This document shows positions 38,314-48,040 of a DNA stretch of 64,000 bases, piece after piece. The stretch covers positions 1,488,001 through 1,552,000 of the forward strand of contig NZ_LT906446.1 in the NCBI RefSeq assembly GCF_900187035.1, read 5' to 3'. This DNA comes from Megamonas hypermegale (GTDB lineage: Bacteria > Bacillota > Negativicutes > Selenomonadales > Selenomonadaceae). The stretch's first letter is position 1; every line of letters begins with the position of its first letter. The notes under the pieces are model-generated. The model was not told the origin of the DNA and made no database searches. It worked only from the letters and a program-made list of their open reading frames with translations. The position numbers and the translations under genes were made by a program.

Positions 38314-40392
38314 TTATTCGCCTTTAACTTTAGCGACAATAGCATCAGATATATTTTTAGGAACTTCGTCATAGTAAGAAACTTCCATGGAGTAGTTCCC
38401 ACGACCCTGTGTTTTAGAACGTAAGTCGGTTGCATAACCGAACATTTCAGAAAGTGGAACAAATGCATTGATTACTTCTACACCATTGCGTGGTTCCATA
38501 CCTTCGATACGACCACGACGGGAGTTTAAGTCACCGATTACATCGCCCATATATTCTTCAGGAACAGTAACTTCAACTTTTACATATGGTTCGAGGAGAA
38601 CTGGATTTGCTTTTGTTGCACCAGCTTTGAATGCCATAGAACCTGCAACTTTGAAGGCCATTTCTGAGGAGTCAACTTCATGATAAGAACCGTCATATAC
38701 GACAGCTTTGATGTCAACCATTGGATAACCAGCAACAACACCGTTTTCCATAGCTTCTTTGACACCGTTTTCGATTGGTCCGATGTATTCTTTAGGAATA
38801 GCACCACCAACGATTTTGCTTTCGAAGGAGAAACCTGTACCTGGGTCTTGTGGAATAAGTTCAAGCCAGCAATGACCGTATTGACCTTTACCACCGGACT
38901 GACGAACAAATTTACCTTCAGCTTTAACAGTTTTGCGAATTGTTTCGCGGTAAGCAACCTGAGGTTTACCTACTTTACAATCTACTTTGAATTCGCGGCT
39001 CATACGGTCTACGATAATATCGAGATGTAATTCGCCCATACCAGAAATAATTGTCTGACCGGTTTCAACATCTGTTCTTACACGGAATGTAGGGTCTTCT
39101 TCAGCTAATTTCTGAAGAGCGATGCCCATTTTTTCCTGGTCAGCTTTTGTTTTTGGTTCAACTGCTACGGAAATAACCGGATCTGGGAATTCCATAGATT
39201 CAAGTATGATTGGATGATTTTCATCGCAAAGTGTATCACCAGTTGTAGTATCTTTAAGACCTACAGCTGCTGCGATATCACCGCTGTAAACAACTTCGAT
39301 TTCTTTACGATGGTTTGCATGCATCTGTAAGATACGACCGATACGTTCTTTTTTGCCTTTTGTAGAGTTAAATACATAAGAACCAGCATTTAATGTACCG
39401 GAGTATACACGGAAGAATGCGAGTTTACCAACAAATGGGTCAGCCATGATTTTGAATGCTAATGCAGCGAATGGTTCACTGTCATCTGCTTCACGATGGT
39501 CTTCTTCATTTGTATCTGGATTAATACCTTTAATAGCAGGAATATCAAGTGGAGAAGGCATGTAATCAACTACTGCATCAAGCATTGGTTGAATACCTTT
39601 ATCTTTGTAAGAAGAACCACATACAACTGGGCAAAGAGTACATGCTACTGTAGCTTTGCGAAGAGCTGCTTTGATTTCTTCTTCAGTGAGTTCTTCACCT
39701 TCAAGATATTTCATCATTAATTCATCATCAGTTTCTGCAATTGTATCGAGCATTTTCTGACGATATTCTTCTGCTTTTTCTTTATATTCAGCTGGAATAT
39801 CTACTAAATCAGGTTCTTTAGTATAATCTTCTTCGTAGATTACAGCTTTCATTTTAATTAAGTCAATAAGTCCTTGGAAAGTATCTTCAGCACCAATTGG
39901 TATCTGAATTGCTACCGGATTTGCATTTAAACGTTCAACCATCATCTTTAAAACGTTATAGAAATCTGCACCGATGATATCCATTTTATTTACGTATACC
40001 ATACGAGGTACATGATATCTTTCAGCTTGACGCCAAACTGTTTCAGATTGTGGTTCTACACCGCTTTTTGCAGATAATACAGTAACTGCACCATCAAGTA
40101 CTTTCAAAGAGCGTTCTACTTCAACTGTGAAATCCACGTGGCCTGGTGTATCAATGATGTTGATACGATGGTTTTTCCAATGGCAAGTTGTTGCGGCAGA
40201 AGTAATTGTGATACCTCTTTCTTTTTCCTGTGCCATCCAGTCCATTGTAGCAGCACCTTCATGAACTTCACCCATTTTGTGAAGAATACCTGTGTAGAAC
40301 AGGATACGCTCTGTAGTGGTGGTTTTACCTGCATCGATATGTGCTATAATACCAATATTACGAGTTTTTTCAAGTGAAAACGCTCTTGCCAC
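38314..40392 (-). CDS. fusA: Translation elongation factor G
   Basis: 692 residues: P-loop AHIDAGKT (17-24), [12 protein letters not shown], and the domain IV region that reaches the decoding centre. It drives translocation. It begins with GTG at 40392. Canonical in the str cluster between rpsG and tuf. Confidence 0.99.
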   Translation of the reverse strand: MARAFSLEKTRNIGIIAHIDAGKTTTTERILFYTGILHKMGEVHEGAATMDWMAQEKERGITITSAATTCHWKNHRINIIDTPGHVDFTVEVERSLKVLDGAVTVLSAKSGVEPQSETVWRQAERYHVPRMVYVNKMDIIGADFYNVLKMMVERLNANPVAIQIPIGAEDTFQGLIDLIKMKAVIYEEDYTKEPDLVDIPAEYKEKAEEYRQKMLDTIAETDDELMMKYLEGEELTEEEIKAALRKATVACTLCPVVCGSSYKDKGIQPMLDAVVDYMPSPLDIPAIKGINPDTNEEDHREADDSEPFAALAFKIMADPFVGKLAFFRVYSGTLNAGSYVFNSTKGKKERIGRILQMHANHRKEIEVVYSGDIAAAVGLKDTTTGDTLCDENHPIILESMEFPDPVISVAVEPKTKADQEKMGIALQKLAEEDPTFRVRTDVETGQTIISGMGELHLDIIVDRMSREFKVDCKVGKPQVAYRETIRKTVKAEGKFVRQSGGKGQYGHCWLELIPQDPGTGFSFESKIVGGAIPKEYIGPIENGVKEAMENGVVAGYPMVDIKAVVYDGSYHEVDSSEMAFKVAGSMAFKAGATKANPVLLEPYVKVEVTVPEEYMGDVIGDLNSRRGRIEGMEPRNGVEVINAFVPLSEMFGYATDLRSKTQGRGNYSMEVSYYDEVPKNISDAIVAKVKGE

Positions 40393-40434
40393 TTACTTCA
40401 TCGCTCCTTGTTTTATATAAAAGACACTCTCAAA

Positions 40435-40929
<495 letters not shown>

Positions 40930-40944
40930 TCAATCATTTAGTAA

Positions 40945-41322
40945 TTATTTTTTCTTAGGACGTTTTGCACCGTATTTAGATCTTCCCTGTTCACGATTTT
41001 GAACACCTGCAGTATCCAAAGAACCGCGAATGATGTGATAACGCACACCTGGTAAGTCTTTAACACGACCGCCTCTAATTAAAACAACACTATGTTCCTG
41101 AAGATTGTGACCAATACCAGGGATATAAGCTGTTACTTCAATACTATTCGTTAAACGAACACGGGCAACTTTACGCAATGCGGAGTTTGGTTTTTTAGGA
41201 GTAGTAGTATATACTCTTGTACAAACACCACGTTTTTGCGGGCAATTTTTTAATGCCGGTGCTGTAGATTTTTCCTGCATGCTCTGTCTGCTCTTACGAA
41301 TCAACTGATTAATTGTAGGCAT
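40945..41322 (-). CDS. rpsL: 30S ribosomal protein S12
   Basis: 125 residues; [19 protein letters not shown], with [20 protein letters not shown] at the decoding centre. Lys at the TPKKPNS position is the streptomycin-sensitive form. A gap of 114 bases separates it from the L7Ae gene. Confidence 0.98.
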   Translation of the reverse strand: MPTINQLIRKSRQSMQEKSTAPALKNCPQKRGVCTRVYTTTPKKPNSALRKVARVRLTNSIEVTAYIPGIGHNLQEHSVVLIRGGRVKDLPGVRYHIIRGSLDTAGVQNREQGRSKYGAKRPKKK

Positions 41323-41436
41323 ACATGCACCTCCTTCCTAAAGATTAAAAGGCTCCCAAGCCCTATCCAACTGCGGATATTTAGATTAAGAAATCTCACA
41401 CTTCTGTAAGACTTTCAGCATAGTTAGCGGTAATCC

Positions 41437-41673
41437 TTAAAGCAGTGCTACTGCTGCAGCTCCTACTTCAATATTGCAGGATTTACCAAGTTCAGCCATG
41501 GTACAACCAAAAATCATTTCTACATTTTTAGTCTTACACAGCTCTTTTAAAGGGCTTAAAACTCTATCGTCCGCGTCATCTGCTATGTAAACACATTTTG
41601 CTAAATCGTTTTTTACCGCTTTAGTAACTTGTTTTATACCGATAACGCGTTTAGCATTTTTTAGTGTAACCAT
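41437..41673 (-). CDS. L7Ae-family K-turn RNA-binding protein (YbxF-like)
   Basis: 78 residues; an L7Ae/L30e fold (TLKNAKRVIGIKQVTKAVKN, then CTMAELGKSCNIEVGAAAVA). YbxF in Bacillus binds kink-turns and lies before rpsL, as here. The start ATG 41673 is chosen because the upstream in-frame GTG is within the ribosome site AGGAGTG. It heads the str transcript behind a strong promoter. In relatives, rpoC normally precedes it; here that gene is missing. Confidence 0.92.
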   Translation of the reverse strand: MVTLKNAKRVIGIKQVTKAVKNDLAKCVYIADDADDRVLSPLKELCKTKNVEMIFGCTMAELGKSCNIEVGAAAVALL

Positions 41674-41720
41674 TTTTATCACTCCTAAATACTAACTGAC
41701 AGGATTTCAGGCACTTACTA

Positions 41721-41749
41721 ATATTATCATCATTAAAAAGTATTGTCAA
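41721..41749 (-). promoter_or_regulatory. Promoter of the L7Ae-rpsL-rpsG-fusA-tuf operon
   Basis: On the minus strand TTGACA (complement of 41744-41749), a 17-bp spacer, and TAATAT (complement of 41721-41726): a near-consensus housekeeping promoter. Confidence 0.8.
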
Positions 41750-41998
41750 CACTTATTTTACAAGTATTTTTATATACACGCTGCCTGGCGTATCATTTTT
41801 AAAGTGTAAAGTGGCGAAAAGCCTTGATATATAAGGATTTAATGGCATTTTCTTACATCAATAAAATTATTTTCTAAAAATTTACATTTCTTTTTATAAT
41901 AGAGTAAAACATCTGTCAAACTTAAATGAATTTTTTCACTAAAACGCAAAAAAGGACATTGGAACAAGTCCAATGTCCTTTCGTATTATCAAATAAAA
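41750..41998. other. Gap where rpoB-rpoC are expected
   Basis: Between the rplL stop and the str promoter there is only AT-rich sequence plus the rplL terminator: no remnant of rpoB or rpoC and no mobile-element end is recognised. Confidence 0.6.
41947..41981 (-). terminator. Terminator after rplL
   Basis: AAAGGACATTGG (41951-41962) pairs perfectly with CCAATGTCCTTT (41970-41981). On the minus strand a T run follows. Confidence 0.85.
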
Positions 41999-42367
41999 TT
42001 ATTTGAGTTCTACAGTTGCGCCAGCTTCTTCTAATTTAGCTTTTAAAGCTTCAGCGTCTTCTTTGGAAACGCCTTCTTTTACAGCTTTAGGAGCGCCATC
42101 AACGAGAGCTTTAGCTTCTTTTAAGCCAAGGCCAGTGATTTCACGAACAACTTTGATTACGTTGATTTTTTTGTCGCCAGCGGAAGCTAAAACAACATCA
42201 AATTCAGATTTTTCTTCAGCAGCAGCAGCGCCAGCAGCAGGAGCAGCAGCTACAGCTACAGGAGCAGCAGCGCTAACACCAAATTTTTCTTCCATAGCTT
42301 TTACGAGTTCGGATAATTCAAGAACAGTCATTTCTTCAATGGCTTGCATAATTTCTTCTTTAGTCAT
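41999..42367 (-). CDS. rplL: 50S ribosomal protein L7/L12
   Basis: 122 residues: N-terminal dimerisation helices, an Ala-rich hinge ([20 protein letters not shown]) and C-terminal factor-binding domain ([20 protein letters not shown]). It forms the stalk that recruits GTPase factors. It is followed by a terminator and not by rpoB. Confidence 0.98.
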   Translation of the reverse strand: MTKEEIMQAIEEMTVLELSELVKAMEEKFGVSAAAPVAVAAAPAAGAAAAEEKSEFDVVLASAGDKKINVIKVVREITGLGLKEAKALVDGAPKAVKEGVSKEDAEALKAKLEEAGATVELK

Positions 42368-42436
42368 TTTTATATTCCTCCAAATTTAAATCGTTAATTT
42401 CTTTTTTTATAATTTATTTATATAGAGAGAGTCTGC

Positions 42437-42979
42437 TTATGCAGATTCTTTCTGAGCACGGATTGCATCAAGCACATATACCATATTGCGGATAGTACCT
42501 TGAAGTACATTGACCATACCAGAGATAGGAGCTTGCATACTGCCAAGCACTTTTGCGATGAGAACTTCGCGAGATGGTAGGGATGCCAAAGCTTTAACTT
42601 CATCAACGCCAATAATTTTACCTTCAACAACACCAGCTTTAATAGTTAAAACTTCTGTTTTTTCAAGTTTATTTTCTTTGATGAAATCATAAATAACTTT
42701 AGCTGGAGCTACTGCATCATCAGCGGATACAGCGATAGCTGTTGTACCGTTGAGTACTGGATCTAAACCTTCTAAACCAGTTTCGTTAGCAGCGATGCGG
42801 AGCATAGTATTTTTTACTACATGATAGCTAACACCTGCTTCACGGAATTTAGCACGAAGTTTCATATCCTGAGCTACAGTTAAACCTTTATAACCTGTTA
42901 ATACAACGCCTTTTGCAGTGCTTAATTGTTCTTTTAAGCCAGCTACAGCGGCTTGTTTTTCTGGACGAATGTTTGCCAT
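42437..42979 (-). CDS. rplJ: 50S ribosomal protein L10
   Basis: 180 residues; RPEKQAAVAGLKEQLSTAKG and the region YKGLTVAQDMKLRAKFREAG. It anchors L7/L12 dimers and represses its own mRNA by binding the L10 leader just upstream. ATG 42979. Confidence 0.98.
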   Translation of the reverse strand: MANIRPEKQAAVAGLKEQLSTAKGVVLTGYKGLTVAQDMKLRAKFREAGVSYHVVKNTMLRIAANETGLEGLDPVLNGTTAIAVSADDAVAPAKVIYDFIKENKLEKTEVLTIKAGVVEGKIIGVDEVKALASLPSREVLIAKVLGSMQAPISGMVNVLQGTIRNMVYVLDAIRAQKESA

Positions 42980-42989
42980 TTCATGACAC

Positions 42990-43140
42990 CCCCTCTCAAG
43001 TGGATATATTTATTACGAAATCTAAAAACGGTCTCTAGCCGACGACCAGAGACCGCAATTTTCATGCCTTGCCAAGTATCTGACCTCGGCAGGCTATTAT
43101 TATGTTGCCGTAGCAACACCTGCTGTCTTAAGTCGCTTTA
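42990..43140 (-). ncRNA. L10 leader (ribosomal protein autoregulatory RNA) with attenuator
   Basis: The mRNA segment before rplJ carries CCTGCCGAGG (complement of 43084-43093) and the GC-rich flanking helices typical of the L10 leader. A terminator hairpin CGGTCTCT/AGAGACCG (43029-43036 with 43048-43055) followed by five T's in the RNA supplies attenuation. Binding of L10(L12)4 is family knowledge. Confidence 0.8.
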
Positions 43141-43158
43141 TCAAATAAATATTTAATT

Positions 43159-43863
43159 TTATTCTGCTTTAACAGCTTTAAAGTTTGTGTTAACAGTAAC
43201 AGCTGGTCCCATAGTAGTGCTAATAGTGATATTACGCATATACTGACCTTTAGCTGCTGCTGGTTTTACTTTTACTAATGTATCAAGTAATGTCTGTAAG
43301 TTTTGTACGAGTTTTTCGCTTTCGAAAGAAGCTTTACCGATTGGAACATGAACATTACCTGCTTTATCTGTTCTATATTCAACTTTACCTGCTTTAATTT
43401 CTTTAACAGCTTTTGTTAAATCCATTGTAACAGTACCAAGTTTAGGGTTTGGCATTAAGCCACGAGGACCGAGGATTCTACCAAGACGACCTACAACACC
43501 CATCATATCTGGAGTTGCAACAGTAACGTCGAAGTCGAACCAGCCTTCTTTAATTTTTGTTACGAATTCATCGGAACCAACATAGTCAGCTCCAGCAGCT
43601 TCTGCTTCAGCAACTTTATCGCCTTTAGCAAAAACTAATACTTTTTTTGTTTTACCAGTGCCATGTGGAAGTACAACAGCACCACGAACTTGCTGATCAG
43701 CATATTTAGGGTTAACACCTAAACGAACAGCTACATCAACAGTTTCATCAAATTTAGCAGTAGCAGTTTTCTTAACAACTTCTACAGCTTCTACTAAATC
43801 ATAAGCTTTACCAGCTTCTACTAATTTAGCAGCTTCTTGGTATTTTTTACCAAATTTAGCCAT
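43159..43863 (-). CDS. rplA: 50S ribosomal protein L1
   Basis: 234 residues; [20 protein letters not shown] and the segment [16 protein letters not shown]. It forms the mobile L1 stalk that releases E-site tRNA. 67 bases after rplK. Confidence 0.98.
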   Translation of the reverse strand: MAKFGKKYQEAAKLVEAGKAYDLVEAVEVVKKTATAKFDETVDVAVRLGVNPKYADQQVRGAVVLPHGTGKTKKVLVFAKGDKVAEAEAAGADYVGSDEFVTKIKEGWFDFDVTVATPDMMGVVGRLGRILGPRGLMPNPKLGTVTMDLTKAVKEIKAGKVEYRTDKAGNVHVPIGKASFESEKLVQNLQTLLDTLVKVKPAAAKGQYMRNITISTTMGPAVTVNTNFKAVKAE

Positions 43864-43930
43864 TTAAAAATCTCTCCTTTGTGGTTTTAACGGTATAAGC
43901 CTCCCACAGATAAGCATCTATCACCGACAA

Positions 43931-44356
43931 TTAGTCAACGATTTCGATACCCATGCTGCGTGCAGTACCTTCAATCATGCGAGTTGCTGCTTCAATATCT
44001 GCAGCGTTGAGGTCTTGCATTTTTGTTTCAGCAATTTTCATAGCTTCTGCACGTGGCAATTTAGCTACTTTCTTTTTATTTGGTTCACCGGATGCTTTTT
44101 CAATTCCAGCTGCTTTCTTTAAGAGTACAGCTGCCGGTGGAGTTTTTGTAATAAATGTAAAGGATCTATCTTCAAAAACTGTAATTTCAACTGGGATGAT
44201 TAAACCGCCCTGTTTAGCAGTTCTTTCGTTAAATTCTTTAACGAAAGCCATGATATTAACACCAGCCTGACCTAAAGCAGGACCAACTGGAGGAGCAGGA
44301 GTAGCTTTACCAGCGAGAACTTGCAGTTTTACAAGTTTAACAACTTTCTTTGGCAT
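43931..44356 (-). CDS. rplK: 50S ribosomal protein L11
   Basis: 141 residues; [20 protein letters not shown] and the Pro-rich factor-binding N-terminus. With L10 it forms the GTPase-associated centre and is needed for stringent response. Between nusG and rplA. Confidence 0.98.
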   Translation of the reverse strand: MPKKVVKLVKLQVLAGKATPAPPVGPALGQAGVNIMAFVKEFNERTAKQGGLIIPVEITVFEDRSFTFITKTPPAAVLLKKAAGIEKASGEPNKKKVAKLPRAEAMKIAETKMQDLNAADIEAATRMIEGTARSMGIEIVD

Positions 44357-44414
44357 TGTTATTTACACCTCCTTAGGATTTTGAATATAACGTTTGTTAT
44401 ATTTATTTGCTGAT

Positions 44415-44984
44415 TTATATTTTTTCTATCTGGTCAAAACCGCATTCAACAGCAGTTTCTCTTCCAAACATATCAACAACGCCTTTAATCTTATTCTTAC
44501 TATAATCAATTTCTGTTATAGTTGCAACAAAATTTTCAAAAGCTCCGGATTTAATATTTACTTTATCGCCTATTTCAATATCTAAATCAACAAGTTTTTT
44601 ATCTTCAGTAGATTCTTCACCCTGTTCATCCATACCCATTGCTTTTAAAATTCTTTTTGCTTCTTCATCAGTCAATGGAACAGGTTTTGTATTTGAACCA
44701 ACGAAACCTGTTACTCCTGGAGTATTTCTAACGATATACCAGGAACGTTCATCTACAATCATTTCCAAAAGCACATAGCCCGGAAAGATTTTTCTTTGAA
44801 CTACTTTTTCTTTGCCATTTTTCTTTTCAATCTCTTCTTCTACAGGCACGATTACATTGAAGATTTTGTCTTCCATGCCCATGGAGTGGATTTTTCTTTC
44901 AAGATTGGCTTTTACTTTGTTTTCATAACCGGAATATGTATGGATTACATACCATTTCTTTTCTGTTTCCATGCCAAGGGACAA
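44415..44984 (-). CDS. nusG: Transcription termination/antitermination factor NusG
   Basis: About 189 residues: NGN domain starting KKWYVIHTYSGYENKVKANL and C-terminal KOW domain (IEIGDKVNIKSGAFENFVAT). It contacts RNA polymerase and links it to Rho or the ribosome. Start TTG 44984 fits AGGAGGTGGAG best; an in-frame ATG at 44972 is possible. Confidence 0.96.
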   Translation of the reverse strand: MSLGMETEKKWYVIHTYSGYENKVKANLERKIHSMGMEDKIFNVIVPVEEEIEKKNGKEKVVQRKIFPGYVLLEMIVDERSWYIVRNTPGVTGFVGSNTKPVPLTDEEAKRILKAMGMDEQGEESTEDKKLVDLDIEIGDKVNIKSGAFENFVATITEIDYSKNKIKGVVDMFGRETAVECGFDQIEKI

Positions 44985-45005
44985 GACATCTCCACCTCCT
45001 GTAAA

Positions 45006-45224
45006 TTATTGTAATATGAGATTAAATATACGGGCAAAAACAGTATCACATACCCAAATTAAAGCACAAACAAATGCTACCGCAATAAAAACTACTCCTG
45101 TATAAGAAACAAGTTCTTTGCGAGTAGGCCAAACAACTTTTTTTAATTCAGTTTTAACACCGGATAAAAAACCTATTATACCAGACTTTTCCTGTTTTAC
45201 TGGAGTATTTTCATTCTGTGCCAT
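45006..45224 (-). CDS. secE: Preprotein translocase subunit SecE
   Basis: 72 residues with a single membrane segment (VVFIAVAFVCALIWVCDTVF) after the amphipathic helix KTELKKVVWPTRKELV. It clamps SecY (26489-27745). Between rpmG and nusG. Confidence 0.97.
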   Translation of the reverse strand: MAQNENTPVKQEKSGIIGFLSGVKTELKKVVWPTRKELVSYTGVVFIAVAFVCALIWVCDTVFARIFNLILQ

Positions 45225-45255
45225 TTTTTCACATCCTCACACTAACGAAAAAAAC

Positions 45256-45405
45256 TTATTTAGTTTCTCTGTGTAAAGTATGTTTTTTACAGAATTTGCA
45301 ATACTTTTTCATTTCAATTCTATCAGGATCATTTTTTTTATTTTTATTAGTCCTATAATTGCGCTGTTTGCATTCAGTGCAGGCTAAAGTAATAGCATTG
45401 CGCAT
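45256..45405 (-). CDS. rpmG: 50S ribosomal protein L33
   Basis: 49 residues: [20 protein letters not shown] at the start and [16 protein letters not shown] at the end. CxxC pairs mark the zinc-binding form. It starts at ATG 45405 (another ATG at 45410 is out of frame). First gene of rpmG-secE-nusG-rplK-rplA, behind its own promoter. Confidence 0.96.
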   Translation of the reverse strand: MRNAITLACTECKQRNYRTNKNKKNDPDRIEMKKYCKFCKKHTLHRETK

Positions 45406-45464
45406 CTCATGCACCCCTCTTTACATTAATTAGTATAATATTCGTCTTAGAACGTCGTCTATAT

Positions 45465-45493
45465 AATTTATCACAATTGATTGTTTGTGTCAA
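45465..45493 (-). promoter_or_regulatory. Promoter of rpmG-secE-nusG-rplKA
   Basis: Minus strand TTGACA (complement of 45488-45493), a 17-bp spacer, and TAAATT (complement of 45465-45470). Confidence 0.7.
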
Positions 45494-45556
45494 ATAAATA
45501 ACGACTACAGGCGAAATTGAGAATACCAAAACCGCCTGACACTGGCAATATTAATA

Positions 45557-45581
45557 TTTAATTTGAAATATTCAAATTAAA
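45557..45581. repeat. Perfect 25-bp AT-rich palindrome
   Basis: TTTAATTTGAA (45557-45567), ATA, TTCAAATTAAA (45571-45581). It lies between the tRNA terminator and the rpmG promoter, without a T run, so a protein-binding site is more likely than a terminator. Confidence 0.6.
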
Positions 45582-45607
45582 CTCACAAAGCCACTAACAT
45601 AAATAAA

Positions 45608-45624
45608 GCCCCTAATTTTAAGGG
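45608..45624 (-). terminator. Terminator of the tRNA operon
   Basis: CCCCT/AGGGG stem (45608-45624), with T-rich sequence following on the minus strand, directly after the last tRNA. Confidence 0.65.
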
Positions 45625-45637
45625 GTTATCGTTTTTA

Positions 45638-45715
45638 TTGGTGGCGGCGCAGAGATTCGAACTCCGGACACTGCGGGTATGAACCGCATGCTCTAGCCAA
45701 CTGAGCTACGCCGCC
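45638..45715 (-). tRNA. tRNA-Met (CAT), elongator
   Basis: Acceptor GGCGGCG pairs with CGCCGCC, the anticodon loop TTCATAC lies between TGCGG and CCGCA, the T-loop is GTTCGAATC, and CCA is encoded. The 1-72 pair is intact, so it is not the initiator. Last of four tRNAs. Confidence 0.93.
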
Positions 45716-45734
45716 ATGTTATGATATTTTATAA

Positions 45735-45810
45735 TGGAGCTGATGACCGGGATTGAACCGGTGACCTTATCCTTACCAAGGATACGCTCTGCCGACTGAG
45801 CTACATCAGC
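45735..45810 (-). tRNA. tRNA-Thr (GGT)
   Basis: Acceptor GCTGATG pairs with CATCAGC; anticodon loop TTGGTAA between TATCC and GGATA; TTCAATCC T-loop; CCA encoded. Confidence 0.94.
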
Positions 45811-45824
45811 AGAAATCGGCTTTT

Positions 45825-45900
45825 TGGTTGCGGGGAGAGGACTTGAACCTCTGGCCTTCGGGTTATGAGCCCGACGAGCTACCAACTGCTCCACCCCGCG
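45825..45900 (-). tRNA. Initiator tRNA-fMet (CAT)
   Basis: Anticodon loop CTCATAA sits on the three G:C pairs TCGGG/CCCGA, and position 1 is C opposite A72, the two hallmarks of the initiator. CCA is encoded. Confidence 0.94.
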
Positions 45901-45917
45901 ATTTGGTAAAGATTTTA

Positions 45918-45993
45918 TGGAGCTGGCGAGAGGAATCGAACCCCCAACCTGCTGATTACAAGTCAGCTGCTCTGCCAATTGAGCTACACCAGC
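45918..45993 (-). tRNA. tRNA-Thr (TGT)
   Basis: Acceptor GCTGGTG/CGCCAGC (one G-U type pair), anticodon loop CTTGTAA between CTGA and TCAG, CCA encoded. First of the cluster. Confidence 0.94.
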
Positions 45994-46034
45994 ATTTTTT
46001 GTTTTCTTGCTCAGCACCGCGCTGACAGTTAATA

Positions 46035-46063
46035 ATGTTATCACAACGCAACGAGTTTGTAAA
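46035..46063 (-). promoter_or_regulatory. Promoter of the tRNA operon
   Basis: Minus strand TTTACA (complement of 46058-46063), 17 bp, TAACAT (complement of 46035-46040), about 40 bases before the first tRNA. Confidence 0.7.
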
Positions 46064-46170
46064 CCCCTTTTTTGAAAAAAATTTAAAAAAAGTTTAAAAA
46101 AGTTTATTTTGCTCTTTCACAAACAATATGTATATATTAATAAGGAAACCTTTATTCAAAAATTATAATT

Positions 46171-46199
46171 TTGCTAATCCATACTAAAAACTGTATAAT
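46171..46199 (+). promoter_or_regulatory. Promoter upstream of the SufC/SufB genes
   Basis: TTGCTA (46171-46176), 17-bp spacer, TATAAT (46194-46199). A long AT-rich leader with repeated TATATTAT units follows before the sufC ribosome site. Confidence 0.6.
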
Positions 46200-46282
46200 A
46201 TTTATGGTATATTATAGTTATGATATATTATATGTAGTTTAATAATAAATCAAATAAATATATTATGATAGGAGTTTGTTAA

Positions 46283-47002
46283 ATGTTAGAATTAAGAAAT
46301 CTATCATTTTCCGTTAATGAAGGCAATTCATCTAAGGAAATTCTTAACAATATCAATCTGAAAATTGATGACAAAAAATTTATTGTAATAACAGGCCCTA
46401 ATGGCGGCGGTAAATCCACACTTGCCAAAATAATCATGGGTATAGAAAAACCTACATCTGGTCAAATCATTTTCAACGGCGAAGATATCACTGATTGGGA
46501 TATCACTAAACGTGCTAATGCTGGCATAAGCTTTGCTTTTCAACAACCAGTTCGCTTTAAAGGTATCGGCGTAAAAGATTTACTAAGCATTGCGGCTGGT
46601 GAAAAATTAACTACAAGTGGCGCATGCACTTATCTTTCTGAAGTTGGACTTTGCGCTGCTGATTACGTGCGCCGTGATGTAGATACATCTTTATCCGGTG
46701 GCGAAATCAAACGTATTGAAATCGCTACAATTTTAGCTCGCAAACAGACAAAATTAGCAGTTTTTGATGAACCAGAAGCTGGTATTGACTTATGGAGTTT
46801 CCAAAAACTCATCAGTGTATTTGAAAAAATGCACCAAGAACAGCGCTCTATTATGATTATTTCCCATCAAGAACGTATTTTAAATATTGCTGACGAAATC
46901 GTTTTAATCGCTAACGGCTCTATTCAGCAAATCGGTACTAAAGAAGAAATCATGCCTCAACTCATGGAAGTTGCTGGTGTATGCGATTTCTATAAAAAAT
47001 AA
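46283..47002 (+). CDS. SufC-type Fe-S assembly ATPase
   Basis: 239 residues: Walker A GPNGGGKST (38-46), a Q-loop FAFQQPVRFKGI typical of SufC, signature LSGGEIKR, Walker B LAVFDEPEAGID and the switch His in ISHQER. SufC energises Fe-S cluster assembly on the SufB scaffold. It is followed 12 bases later by a SufB-like gene; no sufS, sufU or sufD lies nearby. ATG 46283 after AGGAG. Confidence 0.9.
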   Translation: MLELRNLSFSVNEGNSSKEILNNINLKIDDKKFIVITGPNGGGKSTLAKIIMGIEKPTSGQIIFNGEDITDWDITKRANAGISFAFQQPVRFKGIGVKDLLSIAAGEKLTTSGACTYLSEVGLCAADYVRRDVDTSLSGGEIKRIEIATILARKQTKLAVFDEPEAGIDLWSFQKLISVFEKMHQEQRSIMIISHQERILNIADEIVLIANGSIQQIGTKEEIMPQLMEVAGVCDFYKK

Positions 47003-47014
47003 GGAGGTAATCTC

Positions 47015-47935
47015 ATGCTTGATAATATAGAAAAAGATTTACTAGAAAAAGTTTCTGGTCTTAAAGATAAACCAAAAGGAGCTTATAACATTCGTTTAAA
47101 CAGCAAAGCCATTGACCGCTCTTCTAGCTCTAATATCGCCATTACAAAAAAAGAAGATAAAGATGGTATCGATATCCGCATCGCTCCTGGTACAAAAAAA
47201 GAAGTTTGCTACATTCCTGTAATCATGGATAAAGCTGGTATCACAGAATGCGTATATAACGATTTTTACATTGGTGATGACTGCGATGTTACAATCGTTG
47301 CTGGTTGTGGTATTCATAATTGTGGTAAAGCTGACTCCGAACATGATGGTATCCATACTTTTTATATCGGCAAAAATTCTAAAGTAAAATACCTTGAAAA
47401 ACATTACGGTTCTGGTGACGGCGAAGGCAAACGTATCATGAACCCTACCACTATCGTTGAAATGGATGAAAATTCCTATATGGAAATGGAAACAACTCAA
47501 ATCCGCGGTATAAATTCCACAAAACGTATTACAAAAGGAACAGTTGGCAAAAATTCTACATTGATTGTAAAAGAAAAATTATTAACTCATGGTCAACAAT
47601 TTGCTGAAAGTGATTTTGAAGTAAATTTAGATGGTGAAAATTCTCATTCTAACATCATTTCCCGCGCTGTTGCTCAAGATAAATCCAAACAAATATTTAT
47701 CGCTAAAATTTACGGTAATAATAAATGTCATGGCCATTCTGAATGTGATGCAATCATCATGGATGAAGCAAATATCTCCGCTATTCCAGAAATCAAAGCA
47801 AATCATCCAGAATCCAACTTAATCCATGAAGCAGCTATCGGTAAAATTGCTGGAGAACAACTCATCAAATTAATGAGCCTCGGTCTTACAGAAAAAGAAG
47901 CTGAAAATCAGATTATCAATGGTTTCTTAAAATAA
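47015..47935 (+). CDS. Short SufB-type Fe-S scaffold protein
   Basis: 306 residues, much shorter than classical SufB (over 450) because the N-terminal part is missing. The beta-helix core and C-terminal region are kept: HSECDAIIMDEANISAIPEI with Cys244 at the place of the SufB cluster cysteine, and IHEAAIGKIAGEQLIKL with Glu272. Paired with SufC it has the make-up of the minimal SUF-like (SMS) systems described from anaerobes. It should assemble [4Fe-4S] clusters in the cytosol; the sulfur source is not encoded here. Start ATG 47015 after AAGGAGG. Confidence 0.87.
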   Translation: MLDNIEKDLLEKVSGLKDKPKGAYNIRLNSKAIDRSSSSNIAITKKEDKDGIDIRIAPGTKKEVCYIPVIMDKAGITECVYNDFYIGDDCDVTIVAGCGIHNCGKADSEHDGIHTFYIGKNSKVKYLEKHYGSGDGEGKRIMNPTTIVEMDENSYMEMETTQIRGINSTKRITKGTVGKNSTLIVKEKLLTHGQQFAESDFEVNLDGENSHSNIISRAVAQDKSKQIFIAKIYGNNKCHGHSECDAIIMDEANISAIPEIKANHPESNLIHEAAIGKIAGEQLIKLMSLGLTEKEAENQIINGFLK

Positions 47936-48000
47936 CCTTCTATAAATTTAAGAGTACTTTATCCTAGACTTTTTTGCAGGAATAGACTTTTTTAACTCGA

Positions 48001-48019
48001 ATATTCTTTTATAGAATAT
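48001..48019. promoter_or_regulatory. Dyad upstream of the exported protein gene
   Basis: ATATTCT (48001-48007) and AGAATAT (48013-48019) form a perfect 7-5-7 dyad just before the ribosome site at 48029. Could be an operator; no known regulator is assigned. Confidence 0.35.
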
Positions 48020-48040
48020 AAAATAATAGGAGGTTACTTT

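Noticed and set aside
45706-46044. A 112-codon minus-strand frame across the tRNA cluster
   Set aside because: It runs through three tRNA genes and their promoter, so it is a chance frame.
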